A stretch of DNA of 64,000 nt from Actinomyces oricola (GCF_004104015.1 NZ_RYFV01000005.1:62001-126000); one strand, 5' to 3'; shown: positions 17,320 through 28,061, counted from the first letter of the stretch. The notes: generated from the letters alone by a model not told the origin. Translations and numbers: made by a program.

Positions 17320-19080
17320 GTGAGCGCTCAGCAGACCACGGCCCGGGACACCAGCCGGGCGGGCGGCATCAGCGACCAGTACCAGCGTCCCCACTACGCC
17401 CCGGGCGTCCCGGCGGTGATCGCGCCGGTGGCCGAGCCGCTGTCGTGCATGCTCGACGACGCCGTTCGCCGTTTCCCTGAACGCATTGCCCTGGACTTCC
17501 TGGGACGCTCGACCACCTACGCCCAGCTGGCCGAGCAGGTGGGCCGCGCCGCCGAGGCGCTGCGCCGCCTGGGGGTGGGGCGCGGGGATGTCGTGGGCGT
17601 TATCCTGCCCAACTGCCCCCAGCACGTGGTCCTGGCCTATGCGGCCTGGCGTATTGGGGCGATCCTGGCCGAGCACAACCCCCTGGCCCCGGCCTCCCAG
17701 GTCCGCGAGCAGATTGAAATGCACCAGGGGCGGGTTGTTATTGCCTGGGAGAAGTCCTTGGCCCACCTGGTCCAGGCCGTCGGGTCCCTGGAAGGGGCCG
17801 GCATGGCGGGTCTGAACGTGCTGTCAGTGGATCTGAGCCGGGGGCTGCCGCGCACCAGCCGCCTGGCCCTGGCCCTGCCGATCGCGGCGGCCCGGGCCAA
17901 GCGCTCGGAGTTGCGCGGCCGCGTGCCCGCCGGGGTGCGCTCTTGGGACGACCTGGTAGCCGCCAGCGCGCCCCTGCCCACGGGGCATCCGCTCCCAGAG
18001 GTGAACGAAGTCGCCGTCCTGCTGCACACCGGCGGTACCACCGGCACCCCCAAGGCGGTCAAACTCACCCACACCAACCTGCGGGCCAACGCCGAGATGA
18101 GTCTGGCCTGGGCCTCTCAGACCTGCGTGGAGGGCGAGGAGACCTTCTTCGCCGTCCTGCCCTTCTTCCACGCCTTTGGGCTGTCACTGTCGCTGCTGTG
18201 CGCCGTCGGCCTGGGCGCAACCCAGGTGGTGCTGCCCAAGTTCGGTGCCGACATGGTCCTGTCCGCCTGGAAACGGCATCCCGCCACCTTCTTCCCCGGA
18301 GTCCCGGTCATGTTCGACCGCATCCTGGGGCGGGCCCGGGCCACGGGCGCGGACTTGTCGAGCTGCAAGATCGCCGTGTGCGGGGCCGCCCCCACCCCGG
18401 CGGCGGTGGCGGCCGCCTGGGAGAAAGCCACTGGCGGGGTCATTATTGAGGGCTACGGCATGACAGAGACCTCCCCCATTATCTTGGGCAACCCCATCTC
18501 CCCGGAGCGCCGCCCCGGCGCCCTGGGCGTGCCCTACCCCTCCACCGATGTGCGCCTGGTCGACCCCGAGGACCCCGAGGTGGAGGTCGATCCCGGCAGC
18601 ATTGGCGAGTTGGTGGTGCGCGGGCCGCAGGTCTTCGCCGGCTACTGGGACAACCCCGAGGAGACGGAGGCGGTCATGCTGCCCGGCGGCTGGCTGCGCA
18701 CTGGGGACCTGGTGCGCCAGGAGGAGGACGGCTTCTATGTCATGGCCGACCGCCGCAAGGAGCTTATTATCTCCGGGGGGTTCAATATCTACCCCACGGA
18801 GGTGGAGGCCGCGGTGCGTTCCATGCCACAGGTCGAGGAGGTCGCCGTCGTCGGGCTCCCCACCGAAGCGGGCGACGAGTCCGTGGTCGCAGTGATCGTG
18901 CCCCATGAGGGGCAGACGGTAACCTTGGAGCAGGTCCGCGCCTGGGCCGAGCGGACGATCTCCCGCTACGCCCTGCCCCGTCGTCTGGAGATCGTCGACC
19001 ACATGCCCCGCTCCGCCATAGGTAAAGTGATGCGCCGCCTCGTGCGTGAAGAGATTCAGCACCGCGACGCCCAGAAGTGA
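17320..19080 (+). CDS. Long-chain fatty-acid--CoA ligase (FadD, first copy)
   Basis: ANL-superfamily adenylating enzyme expected to activate fatty acids as acyl-AMP and then acyl-CoA. The 586-residue protein has the P-loop TGGTTGTPKAVKLTH, the GYGMTETSP motif, the hinge and fatty-acyl-CoA synthetase signature GWLRTGDLVRQ with DRRKELIISGGFNIYPTE, and the C-terminal catalytic lysine region RSAIGKVMRR. Length is normal for FadD. GGGGAA lies 5 nt before the GTG. It is the first gene of a two-gene unit with a close paralogue, behind a long palindrome. Substrate chain length cannot be read from sequence. Confidence 0.92.
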   Translation: MSAQQTTARDTSRAGGISDQYQRPHYAPGVPAVIAPVAEPLSCMLDDAVRRFPERIALDFLGRSTTYAQLAEQVGRAAEALRRLGVGRGDVVGVILPNCPQHVVLAYAAWRIGAILAEHNPLAPASQVREQIEMHQGRVVIAWEKSLAHLVQAVGSLEGAGMAGLNVLSVDLSRGLPRTSRLALALPIAAARAKRSELRGRVPAGVRSWDDLVAASAPLPTGHPLPEVNEVAVLLHTGGTTGTPKAVKLTHTNLRANAEMSLAWASQTCVEGEETFFAVLPFFHAFGLSLSLLCAVGLGATQVVLPKFGADMVLSAWKRHPATFFPGVPVMFDRILGRARATGADLSSCKIAVCGAAPTPAAVAAAWEKATGGVIIEGYGMTETSPIILGNPISPERRPGALGVPYPSTDVRLVDPEDPEVEVDPGSIGELVVRGPQVFAGYWDNPEETEAVMLPGGWLRTGDLVRQEEDGFYVMADRRKELIISGGFNIYPTEVEAAVRSMPQVEEVAVVGLPTEAGDESVVAVIVPHEGQTVTLEQVRAWAERTISRYALPRRLEIVDHMPRSAIGKVMRRLVREEIQHRDAQK

Positions 19081-19091
19081 CTAAGGAGATC

Positions 19092-20882
19092 ATGACTCCG
19101 CGTACCGGCCACGACACCGCCCCGCCGCTCACCGCCTCCGCCCCCGGCCGCCCGGAGAGCGCGCCGGCCGCATTGGGCCCGCAGGACTCGGGCCGCTACC
19201 AGCGGCCGCACTACCAGCCGGGAATCCCGGCGGTCATTGATGTGCCGGATGCGCCGTTGACCGAACTGCTGGAGGCCGCCGCGGCCTTCTACCCCAGCCG
19301 TGTCGCCATTGACTTCCTCAGGGCGACCATGACCTACGCCGAGCTTCTCGATGCCTCGCTGCGCGCCGCCGGCCTGCTGTGGGAGGCCGGGGTCCGCAGC
19401 GGCGACCGCGTGGCACTCCTCCTGCCCAACTGCCCCCAGCATGTGATCGCCGTGTACGGTGCGCTGCGCCTGGGCGCTGTCGTCGCCGAGCACAACCCCC
19501 TCGCCCCCGCCGAAGAGATCCACGCCCAGCTCGCCGGCAACCGCGCCCGCGTCCTGGTGGCCTGGGAGAAGGGCGTCCAGACCCTCGCCGAGGTCGAGGA
19601 CCCGACCGCCTCACGGACCGTGCTCACCGTGGACCTGTCCGCGGCCATGCCCGCCCGACTGCGGGCGGCACTGCGTTTGCCCGTGGCCAGGGCGCGCAGG
19701 CAGCGCGAGTCCTTCAAGGCGGCCTCCCTGCCTGCCGCCGCCCGCTCTTGGGACCGCGAAGTCGCCCGCCACCCGCACGTGAATTCGTCGCTCCCGCTGC
19801 CGCGAGCCGACGACGTGGCCGTCCTGCTCTACACCGGGGGCACCACCGGGACCCCTAAGGCGGCAATGCTCACCCACCGCAACCTGCGGGCCAACACGAA
19901 CCAGGCGATCGCCTGGGTGCCCATGCTCCATGAGGGCGGTGAGGTCTTCCTCGCGCTCCTGCCCTTCTTCCACGCCTTCGGCCTGACCTTCAACCTGTTC
20001 TGCGCCGTGCAGAAGGCCGCCACCCAAATGATGATGCCCAAGTTCGATGTCGCCGAGGTCCTGCGCTCCCACCGGCGACGGCCACTGACCTTCTTCGTGG
20101 GCGTCCCGGTCATGTTCGAGCGCATTCTGCGGGGGGCCCAGAAGGCGGGGGTGGACCTGGGGTCCCTGCGCTTCGGCGTGTGCGGGGCGGCGCCCATGCC
20201 CCCGGCGGTTGGGGCCGAGTGGGAGCGGGCCACGGGCGGCTTCTTCGTCGAAGGGTATGGGATGACCGAGACGAGCCCGATCGTGGCCGGCACCCCCATG
20301 GGCCCGACCCGCCGCCTGGGCGCACTCGGCCTGCCCTTCCCGTCCACGGATGTGCGAGTCGTCGACCCTGCGGAGGCGGACCCGGACCACGAGGTGCCCG
20401 ACGGCGAGCCCGGGGAGCTGCTTGTGCGCGGACCGCAGGTCTTCGCCGGCTACTGGGACGACTCCGAGGCCACCGAGGAGGTCATGCTGCCGGGCGGCTG
20501 GCTGCGCACCGGGGACATGGTGCGCCGTGAGGAGTCCTTCTTGTGGATGGCCGACCGCAAGCGCGAGCTCATCTTGACCAATGGCTTTAACGTCTACCCC
20601 TCCCAGGTGGAGGCGGCGATCAGGGACATGGACGGTGTAGCCGACGTCGCCGTCGTCGGGATGGACGCCGGGGCCCGCGGGGAAACGGTTGTCGCCGCTG
20701 TTGTTCTCACTGAGGGGGTGCCGGCTGGGACTGTCACACTGGAGACGGTGCGCGCTCACGCCGAGCGCGTCCTGCCGCACTACGCCCTGCCACGGCGCCT
20801 GGAGGTCCTTGAGTCACTGCCGCGCTCGGCAATCGGCAAAGTACTGCGGCGCGCTGTACGCGAACAGCTCACCGACCGCTGA
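19092..20882 (+). CDS. Long-chain fatty-acid--CoA ligase (FadD, second copy)
   Basis: A 596-residue paralogue of the upstream gene, with the same N-terminal block (YQRPHYQPGIPAVI), P-loop TGGTTGTPKAAMLTH, GYGMTETSPIV, GWLRTGDMVRR, DRKRELILTNGFNVYPSQ and RSAIGKVLRR. Presumed reaction is acyl-CoA formation from long-chain fatty acids. AAGGAG lies just before the ATG at 19092; an in-frame GTG at 19077 overlaps the first fadD stop and is the alternative start. The gap to the first copy is 11 nt, so the two are co-transcribed, most likely from a tandem duplication. A nested hairpin follows. Confidence 0.92.
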   Translation: MTPRTGHDTAPPLTASAPGRPESAPAALGPQDSGRYQRPHYQPGIPAVIDVPDAPLTELLEAAAAFYPSRVAIDFLRATMTYAELLDASLRAAGLLWEAGVRSGDRVALLLPNCPQHVIAVYGALRLGAVVAEHNPLAPAEEIHAQLAGNRARVLVAWEKGVQTLAEVEDPTASRTVLTVDLSAAMPARLRAALRLPVARARRQRESFKAASLPAAARSWDREVARHPHVNSSLPLPRADDVAVLLYTGGTTGTPKAAMLTHRNLRANTNQAIAWVPMLHEGGEVFLALLPFFHAFGLTFNLFCAVQKAATQMMMPKFDVAEVLRSHRRRPLTFFVGVPVMFERILRGAQKAGVDLGSLRFGVCGAAPMPPAVGAEWERATGGFFVEGYGMTETSPIVAGTPMGPTRRLGALGLPFPSTDVRVVDPAEADPDHEVPDGEPGELLVRGPQVFAGYWDDSEATEEVMLPGGWLRTGDMVRREESFLWMADRKRELILTNGFNVYPSQVEAAIRDMDGVADVAVVGMDAGARGETVVAAVVLTEGVPAGTVTLETVRAHAERVLPHYALPRRLEVLESLPRSAIGKVLRRAVREQLTDR

Positions 20883-20938
20883 GCCCGGGGGCAACGGGCC
20901 CGGCCGCAATGGCGGGCGTGGTAATCGGCGCAGTGAGA

Positions 20939-20998
20939 TCAACGACTCCACCGGGCTCAGGCCCGGAAAGACTGAGGGGAACTGAAGGGAGTCGTTGA
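20939..20998. terminator. Nested inverted repeats between convergent fadD and dapA
   Basis: An outer perfect 11-bp repeat (TCAACGACTCC, 20939-20949, with GGAGTCGTTGA, 20988-20998) encloses an inner hairpin CCGGGC-TCAG-GCCCGG (20951-20966). It lies 56 nt after fadD and 23 nt after dapA and can serve both strands. Confidence 0.65.
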
Positions 20999-21021
20999 CG
21001 GTGTTATCCGGGGCCCCGCAC

Positions 21022-21918
21022 TTACAAGAGCCCGCAGGACTCCAGGGTGGCGCGCAGAGCGGCCACCTCCTCGGCCTCGGCGCGCACGAGCGGCAGGCGC
21101 ACGGCGGCGGAGGGGATGCGTCCCTGGAGCAGCAGGGCCTCCTTGGCCATAACGGCGCCCTGGCCCCCGCCCATCATGGCGCGCACCAGGGGGCGCATGC
21201 GCTGAGCGACGCCGCGGGCCCCCGCCAGGTCACCGGCATCAACCTCCGTGATCATTTCGCGCCAGGAGTGGGCGTCGGCGTGGGCCACCACGGAGACCAC
21301 CCCTGAGGCGCCGTGGGCCAGCCAGGCGAAGTTGAGGCCGTCGTCACCGGAGTAGTACTCCAGGCCGGTGGCCTCCATGCGCTGGAAGCCCTGCTCGACG
21401 TCCCCGGTGGCGTCTTTGACCGCGAGGACGCGGGGGTGCTCGGCTAAACGGGACAGGGTGTCGTCAGTGATCCTCACACCGGTACGACCGGGGATGTCGT
21501 AGATCATGACCGGCAGTTCGGTGGCCTCGACAACCGCCATAATGTGCCGGTAGACGCCCTCGGCGCTGGGACGGTTGTAGTAGGGGGCGTTAATGAGCAG
21601 GCCCTGGGCCCCTGCGGCCTGGCTGCCCACGCCTATGCGCACCGCGTGAGCGGTGTCATTGGATCCGGCACCAGCCAGCAGCATGGCGCGACCGGCCAGG
21701 GCGTCCTTGACCTCCCGCAGAAGAGTCTGCTTCTCGGGCAGGTGAGTGGTGGGGGCCTCACCGGTAGTGCCGGCCAGGAGGATGAGGTCAGCGCCGTCGT
21801 CAACCAGGGAGACGGCCAGGGACTGGGCCGCCTCGACATCAATCTCCCCCTCAGGGGTGAAGGGCGTGACCATGGCCACGCCGACGGAGCCGAAGGAGCG
21901 GGAGGGCAAAGTGCTCAT
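21022..21918 (-). CDS. dapA: 4-hydroxy-tetrahydrodipicolinate synthase DapA
   Basis: Condenses pyruvate with aspartate semialdehyde, the first committed step of the diaminopimelate/lysine pathway. The 298-residue protein is a standard-length TIM barrel with VTPFTPEGEID, the GTTGEAPTTHLPEK loop, YYNRPSAEGVYRH (tyrosine of the catalytic relay), IYDIPGRTGV and the Schiff-base lysine in LAVKDATGD. The ATG at 21918 has TAGGCT 6 nt upstream and no ribosome binding site, suggesting a leaderless transcript. A palindrome lies in its promoter spacer. It is divergent from the GNAT gene and separated from dapB by it. Confidence 0.97.
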   Translation of the reverse strand: MSTLPSRSFGSVGVAMVTPFTPEGEIDVEAAQSLAVSLVDDGADLILLAGTTGEAPTTHLPEKQTLLREVKDALAGRAMLLAGAGSNDTAHAVRIGVGSQAAGAQGLLINAPYYNRPSAEGVYRHIMAVVEATELPVMIYDIPGRTGVRITDDTLSRLAEHPRVLAVKDATGDVEQGFQRMEATGLEYYSGDDGLNFAWLAHGASGVVSVVAHADAHSWREMITEVDAGDLAGARGVAQRMRPLVRAMMGGGQGAVMAKEALLLQGRIPSAAVRLPLVRAEAEEVAALRATLESCGLL

Positions 21919-21924
21919 GACAGG

Positions 21925-21930
21925 AGCCTA
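21925..21930 (-). promoter_or_regulatory. Candidate -10 box of leaderless dapA
   Basis: TAGGCT is followed by 6 nt and the dapA ATG. It is part of a 13-bp core CACCGTTAGGCTC (21936-21924, minus strand) found identically before the M16 peptidase gene at 25044-25032. Confidence 0.6.
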
Positions 21931-21935
21931 ACGGT

Positions 21936-21950
21936 GTCATGGCTCATGAC
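21936..21950. promoter_or_regulatory. Palindrome GTCATG-GCT-CATGAC in the dapA promoter
   Basis: A perfect 6-bp inverted repeat with a 3-nt centre starts 6 bp upstream of the dapA -10 box, in the expected -35 to -10 spacer. It also lies upstream of the divergent GNAT promoter. Its place suits a repressor site, but the regulator is unknown. Confidence 0.45.
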
Positions 21951-21983
21951 GTGCCGGTGTCTTACCGGTTCGCGCCCGGTCAC

Positions 21984-21989
21984 TAGTCT
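21984..21989 (+). promoter_or_regulatory. Candidate -10 box of leaderless GNAT gene
   Basis: TAGTCT is followed by 7 nt and the ATG at 21997, with no Shine-Dalgarno sequence. CTTACC at 21961-21966 is a weak -35 candidate at 17-nt spacing. Confidence 0.5.
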
Positions 21990-21996
21990 CACCCCT

Positions 21997-22659
21997 ATGG
22001 TCACCTCCTCGGGCCGGCCCGACCCGGCCCCCTCCCCCGGCCCCCAGGGCACCAGTGGCGGACCTCGGGGTGGCGGCACGGCCCAGGACCGGCAGCCCTC
22101 GGGCACCGGCTTTGTGCGCCCGGCCGCACCCACGGACCTGCCCGCCATGGGGCGCCTTCACGCGGCCACCATGCTCGCCTCCTTGGAGGCCGCTCACCGC
22201 AGCGCGCACGGCGCCCCCTTGCCGGTGGGCGTGCGGGCGGTCATCTCCGCGCCGGTGGTCGCCACCGGCTGGGAGCAGGCAGTCGGCGACCCGCCGAGCC
22301 CGGCCCATCACGTGCTGCTCGCCACCCAGGGGGAGACTGTGGTGGGGCTGCTCGGGCTGGCCCCCACACAGGTGCTCGACGACGATGGTGCCCCGATCCC
22401 CGGGAGGCGCGCCGCAGAGGTCACAGCACTGGGCGTGGACCCGGCGCACCAGCGCCAGGGGCACGGCTCGCGACTGCTGGCCGCCGCCGCTGACCTGGCC
22501 CGCACGGACGGGGCCGGGGCCCTGAGCATGTGGGCCGTGCACGGGGACGAGTCCCTCACCCGCTTCCTGGCCGCCGCGGGCCTGCAACCCTCGGGGGCGC
22601 ATCGGCTCCTGCCAGTGGGGCTGGGCATTACTGAGAACTGCTGGACAGCGGCCTTGTGA
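21997..22659 (+). CDS. GNAT family N-acetyltransferase
   Basis: The 220-residue protein has a Pro/Gly-rich N-terminus of about 45 residues and then a GNAT domain. Beta-strand 1 is FVRPAAPTDLPAMGRLHAAT. The acetyl-CoA pyrophosphate loop is ALGVDPAHQRQGHGSRLLAAA (Q/R-x-x-G-x-G/A type, here QRQGHGSRLL). The late segment FLAAAGLQPSGAHRLLPV is also typical. The acceptor is unknown. The ATG at 21997 has a TAGTCT -10-like box 7 nt upstream. It lies between dapA and dapB on the opposite strand. Confidence 0.85.
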   Translation: MVTSSGRPDPAPSPGPQGTSGGPRGGGTAQDRQPSGTGFVRPAAPTDLPAMGRLHAATMLASLEAAHRSAHGAPLPVGVRAVISAPVVATGWEQAVGDPPSPAHHVLLATQGETVVGLLGLAPTQVLDDDGAPIPGRRAAEVTALGVDPAHQRQGHGSRLLAAAADLARTDGAGALSMWAVHGDESLTRFLAAAGLQPSGAHRLLPVGLGITENCWTAAL

Positions 22660-22752
22660 GGGGACGCCTGTTCCCCACCTCTTGTACCCCCACCTCAGGG
22701 GCCGGCGGTCCAGTCAAGGACCACGCCACCAGGGCCGGTGCCCTTCTCGCAC

Positions 22753-22782
22753 CGCCACCCGGGGCGCCGGCCCCGGGTGGCG
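22753..22782. terminator. Hairpin between convergent GNAT gene and dapB
   Basis: A perfect 12-bp stem CGCCACCCGGGG / CCCCGGGTGGCG with a 6-nt loop lies 94 nt after the GNAT stop and 77 nt after the dapB stop. No T-run follows on either strand. Confidence 0.55.
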
Positions 22783-22824
22783 ACCCAGCGGTCCGGACTG
22801 ACTCCTCACACCACCGCCTGGCGT

Positions 22825-22850
22825 CGTGGTCCCCAAGCGTGGTCCCCAAG
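22825..22850. repeat. 13-bp direct repeat, two adjacent copies
   Basis: CGTGGTCCCCAAG occurs twice back to back just beyond the 3' end of dapB. No role is evident. Confidence 0.7.
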
Positions 22851-22858
22851 TGCGCTCC

Positions 22859-23611
22859 TCACAGGTCGAGTAGCGCATCCAGGCCAACAGTCAGGCCCTG
22901 GCGCCGTCCCACCTGACGCACCGCCAGGATGACACCGGGCATGAAGGAGGAGCGATCGAAGGAGTCGGTGCGGATGGTGAGCTGCTCGCCGGGGTTGCCG
23001 AGCAGGACCTCCTCGTGGGCGGTCAAGCCCCGAAGGCGCACCGCGTGGACGTGGACGCCGTCAATAACGGCTCCCCGGGAGCCGTGGGGGTCGGTCTGGG
23101 TGGCGTCGGGCCCCGGCGCCAGGCCCGCCTGCGCCCGGGCCGCCGCGATTCCTCTCGCCGTGGCCACGGCGGTTCCCGAGGGGGCGTCCACCTTGCCGGG
23201 ATGGTGGAGCTCAATGACCTCGGCGGACTCGAAGAAGCGGGCGGCCTTGGCGGCAAAGCTCATGGTCAGGACCGCGGAGAGCGCGAAGTTCGGGGCGATG
23301 AGGACCGCCCGGCCCGCCGCCTCGGGGCGCGCCAGGTGCTCGCGCACACGCCCGTAGGAATCCTCATCCCAGCCGGTGGTGCCCACCACCACGTCGCAGC
23401 CGGCCTCAATAAGGGCGTGAACATTGGCCTCGGTGACCGCCGGAACGGTGAAGTCCACGGCGACCTCGGCGCCGGCCAGGTGCTCGGCGTCAATGGCGTC
23501 CCCAATGTCGAGCCGAGCCACGAGGTCAAGCCCCTCGGCGGTCTCTACCGCCCGGCAGACGGTGGCGCCCATGCGCCCGGCGGCGCCCACGACAGCTACG
23601 CGAATACTCAT
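22859..23611 (-). CDS. dapB: 4-hydroxy-tetrahydrodipicolinate reductase DapB
   Basis: NAD(P)H-dependent reductase acting directly after DapA in the diaminopimelate/lysine pathway. The 250-residue protein has the N-terminal nucleotide fold VAVVGAAGRMG, the DFTVPA and VVGTTGWDED segments, APNFALSAVL, the catalytic motif ELHHPGKVDAPSGTA, and HAVRLRGLTAHEEVLLGNPGE. Size is normal. The ATG overlaps the M16 peptidase stop by 4 nt (ATGA), implying co-translation. TAACCT also lies 6 nt upstream, so an internal leaderless transcript is possible. Confidence 0.97.
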   Translation of the reverse strand: MSIRVAVVGAAGRMGATVCRAVETAEGLDLVARLDIGDAIDAEHLAGAEVAVDFTVPAVTEANVHALIEAGCDVVVGTTGWDEDSYGRVREHLARPEAAGRAVLIAPNFALSAVLTMSFAAKAARFFESAEVIELHHPGKVDAPSGTAVATARGIAAARAQAGLAPGPDATQTDPHGSRGAVIDGVHVHAVRLRGLTAHEEVLLGNPGEQLTIRTDSFDRSSFMPGVILAVRQVGRRQGLTVGLDALLDL

Positions 23612-25026
23612 GGGCCAAGGTTAGCGGCCACCGGCCCCACCAGCACGCGGGCGCGATCCTGGGCGACCAGCCAGGCGGCCAGGGAGCGCACCTCCTCAGC
23701 GGTGACCCCTCCAAGGCGGCGCAGGTTCTCATCCATGGAGCGCAGGCGGCCGGTCACCACCTCCCCGCGCCCCAGCCGCCCCATGCGCGCCAAGGAGTCC
23801 TCTCCCCCGAGCACCATGGAACCGCGGATCTGGCCGCGGGCCCGCTCCAGCTCGCGCTCCGTGACGCCGTCGGCGGCGAGCCGCTCGAACTCGCCGGTCA
23901 TGACGGCGCACACCTCGTCGACGTCGCCCGGAGCGCACCCGGCGTACAGGCCGAAGGCGCCCGCGCCCGCGTAGGAGGTGTCGAAGGCGTAGGTGGTGTA
24001 GGCCAGGCCGCGCTTCTCGCGCACCTCCTGGAACAGGCGCGAGCTCATGCCGCCGCCGAGGATGGTGATGAGCACGCTCATGGCCCAGCGGCGCTCGTCG
24101 CGCACGGGGATGCCCTGGCAGGCGAGGTAGACGTGCGCCTGCTCGCTCTCCCGGTCGATGGTGACGTCGTGAACATCGAGCCGTCTGAGGGGCTCAGTCT
24201 CAAAACGGCGCTTGCGCGGCAGCGCGCCGGCGCCCTGGTCCCAGCCCGCGGCGGCGAGGTCGGCGGCGACGCGCTCGCAGACCGCATCATGGTCCACCGC
24301 CCCGGCTGCGGCCACCACCAGGGAATCCGAGGCGTAGGTGCGCTTGTAGTGCTCCCACACCGCGTCGCGGGGCACGGCCGTCACCGTCTCATAAGTGCCC
24401 CCAATGGGCCGTCCCAGTGGCGTGCCCGCTCCGAAAGCGGCGCGGGCAAAGGCCTCCTGGGCGACCTCGTGGGGGTCATCGGCGGCCTCGGCGAGCTCGG
24501 AGACAATGACGCCGCGCTCAGTCTCCACGTCAGTGGGGTCCAGGAGGGAGGAGGTGACCATGTCGGTAATGACATCCAGGGCCGTCAGTGCGTCCGACCC
24601 CTGGACGCGGGCGTAGTAGGAGGTGTGCTCCTTGGAGGTGGCGGCATTGGACTCACTGCCAATGAGATCGAAGGATTCGGCGATTGCGTGGGCGTCGCGG
24701 GTGGCAGTGCCCTTGAACAGCAGGTGCTCCAGGAAGTGCGTGGAGCCCTCCTGACCGGGGGCCTCGTCGCGTGAGCCCACGCCCAACCACATGCCCAGGG
24801 CGGCCGAGCGCAGCCCGGGCACGAACTCGGTAATGACGCGCACCCCTCCTGGCAGGATGGAGCGGCGCAGGGTGGCTCCGTCATCGATTAGCTCCAGCTC
24901 GGTGCCGGCCCCGCCGGCGGGGCCCCGGGCGAGGTCCATCTCGGCGTAACTCGTCTGTGGTCCACTGCCGGCCAAGACGGCGGGGTGGTGCTGCTCAGGT
25001 CCCGGGGCGTTGACAATGCTGGTCAC
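23608..25026 (-). CDS. M16 family zinc metallopeptidase
   Basis: Insulinase-type peptidase resembling mitochondrial processing peptidase subunits. The 472-residue protein has the inverted zinc motif HFLEHLLFKGT (HxxEH) near residue 98, and the downstream Glu-containing helix in ETERGVIVSEL as third-ligand region. The two-domain layout ends with the GGGMSSRLFQEVREKRGLAY segment typical of M16B. The substrate is unknown. The GTG at 25026 is preceded by TAGGCT and 6 nt (leaderless type). It is downstream of pnp and its terminator and overlaps dapB, an order often seen in actinobacteria. Confidence 0.94.
   Translation of the reverse strand: MTSIVNAPGPEQHHPAVLAGSGPQTSYAEMDLARGPAGGAGTELELIDDGATLRRSILPGGVRVITEFVPGLRSAALGMWLGVGSRDEAPGQEGSTHFLEHLLFKGTATRDAHAIAESFDLIGSESNAATSKEHTSYYARVQGSDALTALDVITDMVTSSLLDPTDVETERGVIVSELAEAADDPHEVAQEAFARAAFGAGTPLGRPIGGTYETVTAVPRDAVWEHYKRTYASDSLVVAAAGAVDHDAVCERVAADLAAAGWDQGAGALPRKRRFETEPLRRLDVHDVTIDRESEQAHVYLACQGIPVRDERRWAMSVLITILGGGMSSRLFQEVREKRGLAYTTYAFDTSYAGAGAFGLYAGCAPGDVDEVCAVMTGEFERLAADGVTERELERARGQIRGSMVLGGEDSLARMGRLGRGEVVTGRLRSMDENLRRLGGVTAEEVRSLAAWLVAQDRARVLVGPVAANLGP
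23618..23623 (-). promoter_or_regulatory. Candidate internal leaderless -10 box of dapB
   Basis: TAACCT, inside the last codons of the M16 peptidase gene, is 6 nt from the dapB ATG. There is no ribosome binding site at normal distance. It would allow dapB to be made independently of the upstream gene. Confidence 0.4.
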
Positions 25027-25032
25027 CGGGCG

Positions 25033-25038
25033 AGCCTA
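25033..25038 (-). promoter_or_regulatory. Candidate -10 box of leaderless M16 peptidase-dapB operon
   Basis: TAGGCT, 6 nt before the GTG at 25026, within a 13-bp core (25044-25032) identical to the one before dapA. No Shine-Dalgarno sequence is present. Confidence 0.6.
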
Positions 25039-25229
25039 ACGGTGCTGGACCCGCGGCGCGACATTGCGCTCCGGGCCGTCCGGCCCCGATCGAGCCGGCC
25101 AGGGCATACGGGCGCGCCCGGCCTCGATTCAATGACGCCCGGACCCACGCCCTGCTCCGGCCGGGCGGCACCCGACTCTCCTCGGGACCCGGGGGGCTGG
25201 CCGGGGCTATGAGCCCGGTGGGACGGGCT

Positions 25230-25275
25230 GCGGGGCGCGCCCCACAACCACGAGTGGTTGCGGCGCGCGCCCCGC
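25230..25275 (-). terminator. Hairpin terminator downstream of pnp
   Basis: An imperfect 21-bp stem with two mismatches (25230-25250 against 25255-25275) and a CGAG loop lies about 40 nt after the pnp stop, separating pnp from the M16 peptidase promoter. There is no U-tract. Confidence 0.6.
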
Positions 25276-25314
25276 GGAGTCGCCCAATGGCTGAGAACCC
25301 TGAGTTCGAGGGCC

Positions 25315-27666
<2,352 letters not shown>

Positions 27667-28061
27667 CTGCGATGCGTCTCTTTCTCATGCGATCTGGGGC
27701 CGGGCCGTGGCCTTCGATCGAGGCCCACGGAGCACTTCTCGCCCCGCCGACGGCGGGGGAGGTTCCGGAGGCCACCACCGAAAACCGACGGATCCGGCTT
27801 CCGCACCCGAGGCGGTCTGGCTCTGGGTGCGCCCCTGCGTCCTGGGACCGGCGCACTGTGCGAGCCGTAGGCCCCGCGCAGGCCCGCTCGTGGGGCCCGC
27901 GCAGACGCAGACGCGGCGATTCTAGCGTGATTGCGGGAATGCGCGGCCATGAGCCCCTCCTGGGAGGGCGTGAGATGGGCCGCGTACCCGGGAGGAGGGC
28001 CGCCTCCCGGGGCGGCTATCGGGGCTCGCCCTCTGGCCCCGGGGGCCCCCCCTCATACAGC
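27667..28061. other. Intergenic region between rpsO and pnp
   Basis: A gene-free stretch of 463 nt (to 28129) containing the rpsO terminator hairpin and the pnp leader. It is very GC-rich with several short inverted repeats, such as around 27860-27905. In E. coli this leader carries RNase III sites used in pnp autoregulation, but I could not define a specific structure here. Confidence 0.4.

Noticed and set aside
19611-20780. 389-codon minus-strand frame opposite the second fadD
   Set aside because: No recognisable motifs and overlaps a well-supported FadD gene.
23015-23974. 319-codon plus-strand frame over dapB and the M16 gene
   Set aside because: Covers the ends of two well-supported genes and has no start signal.
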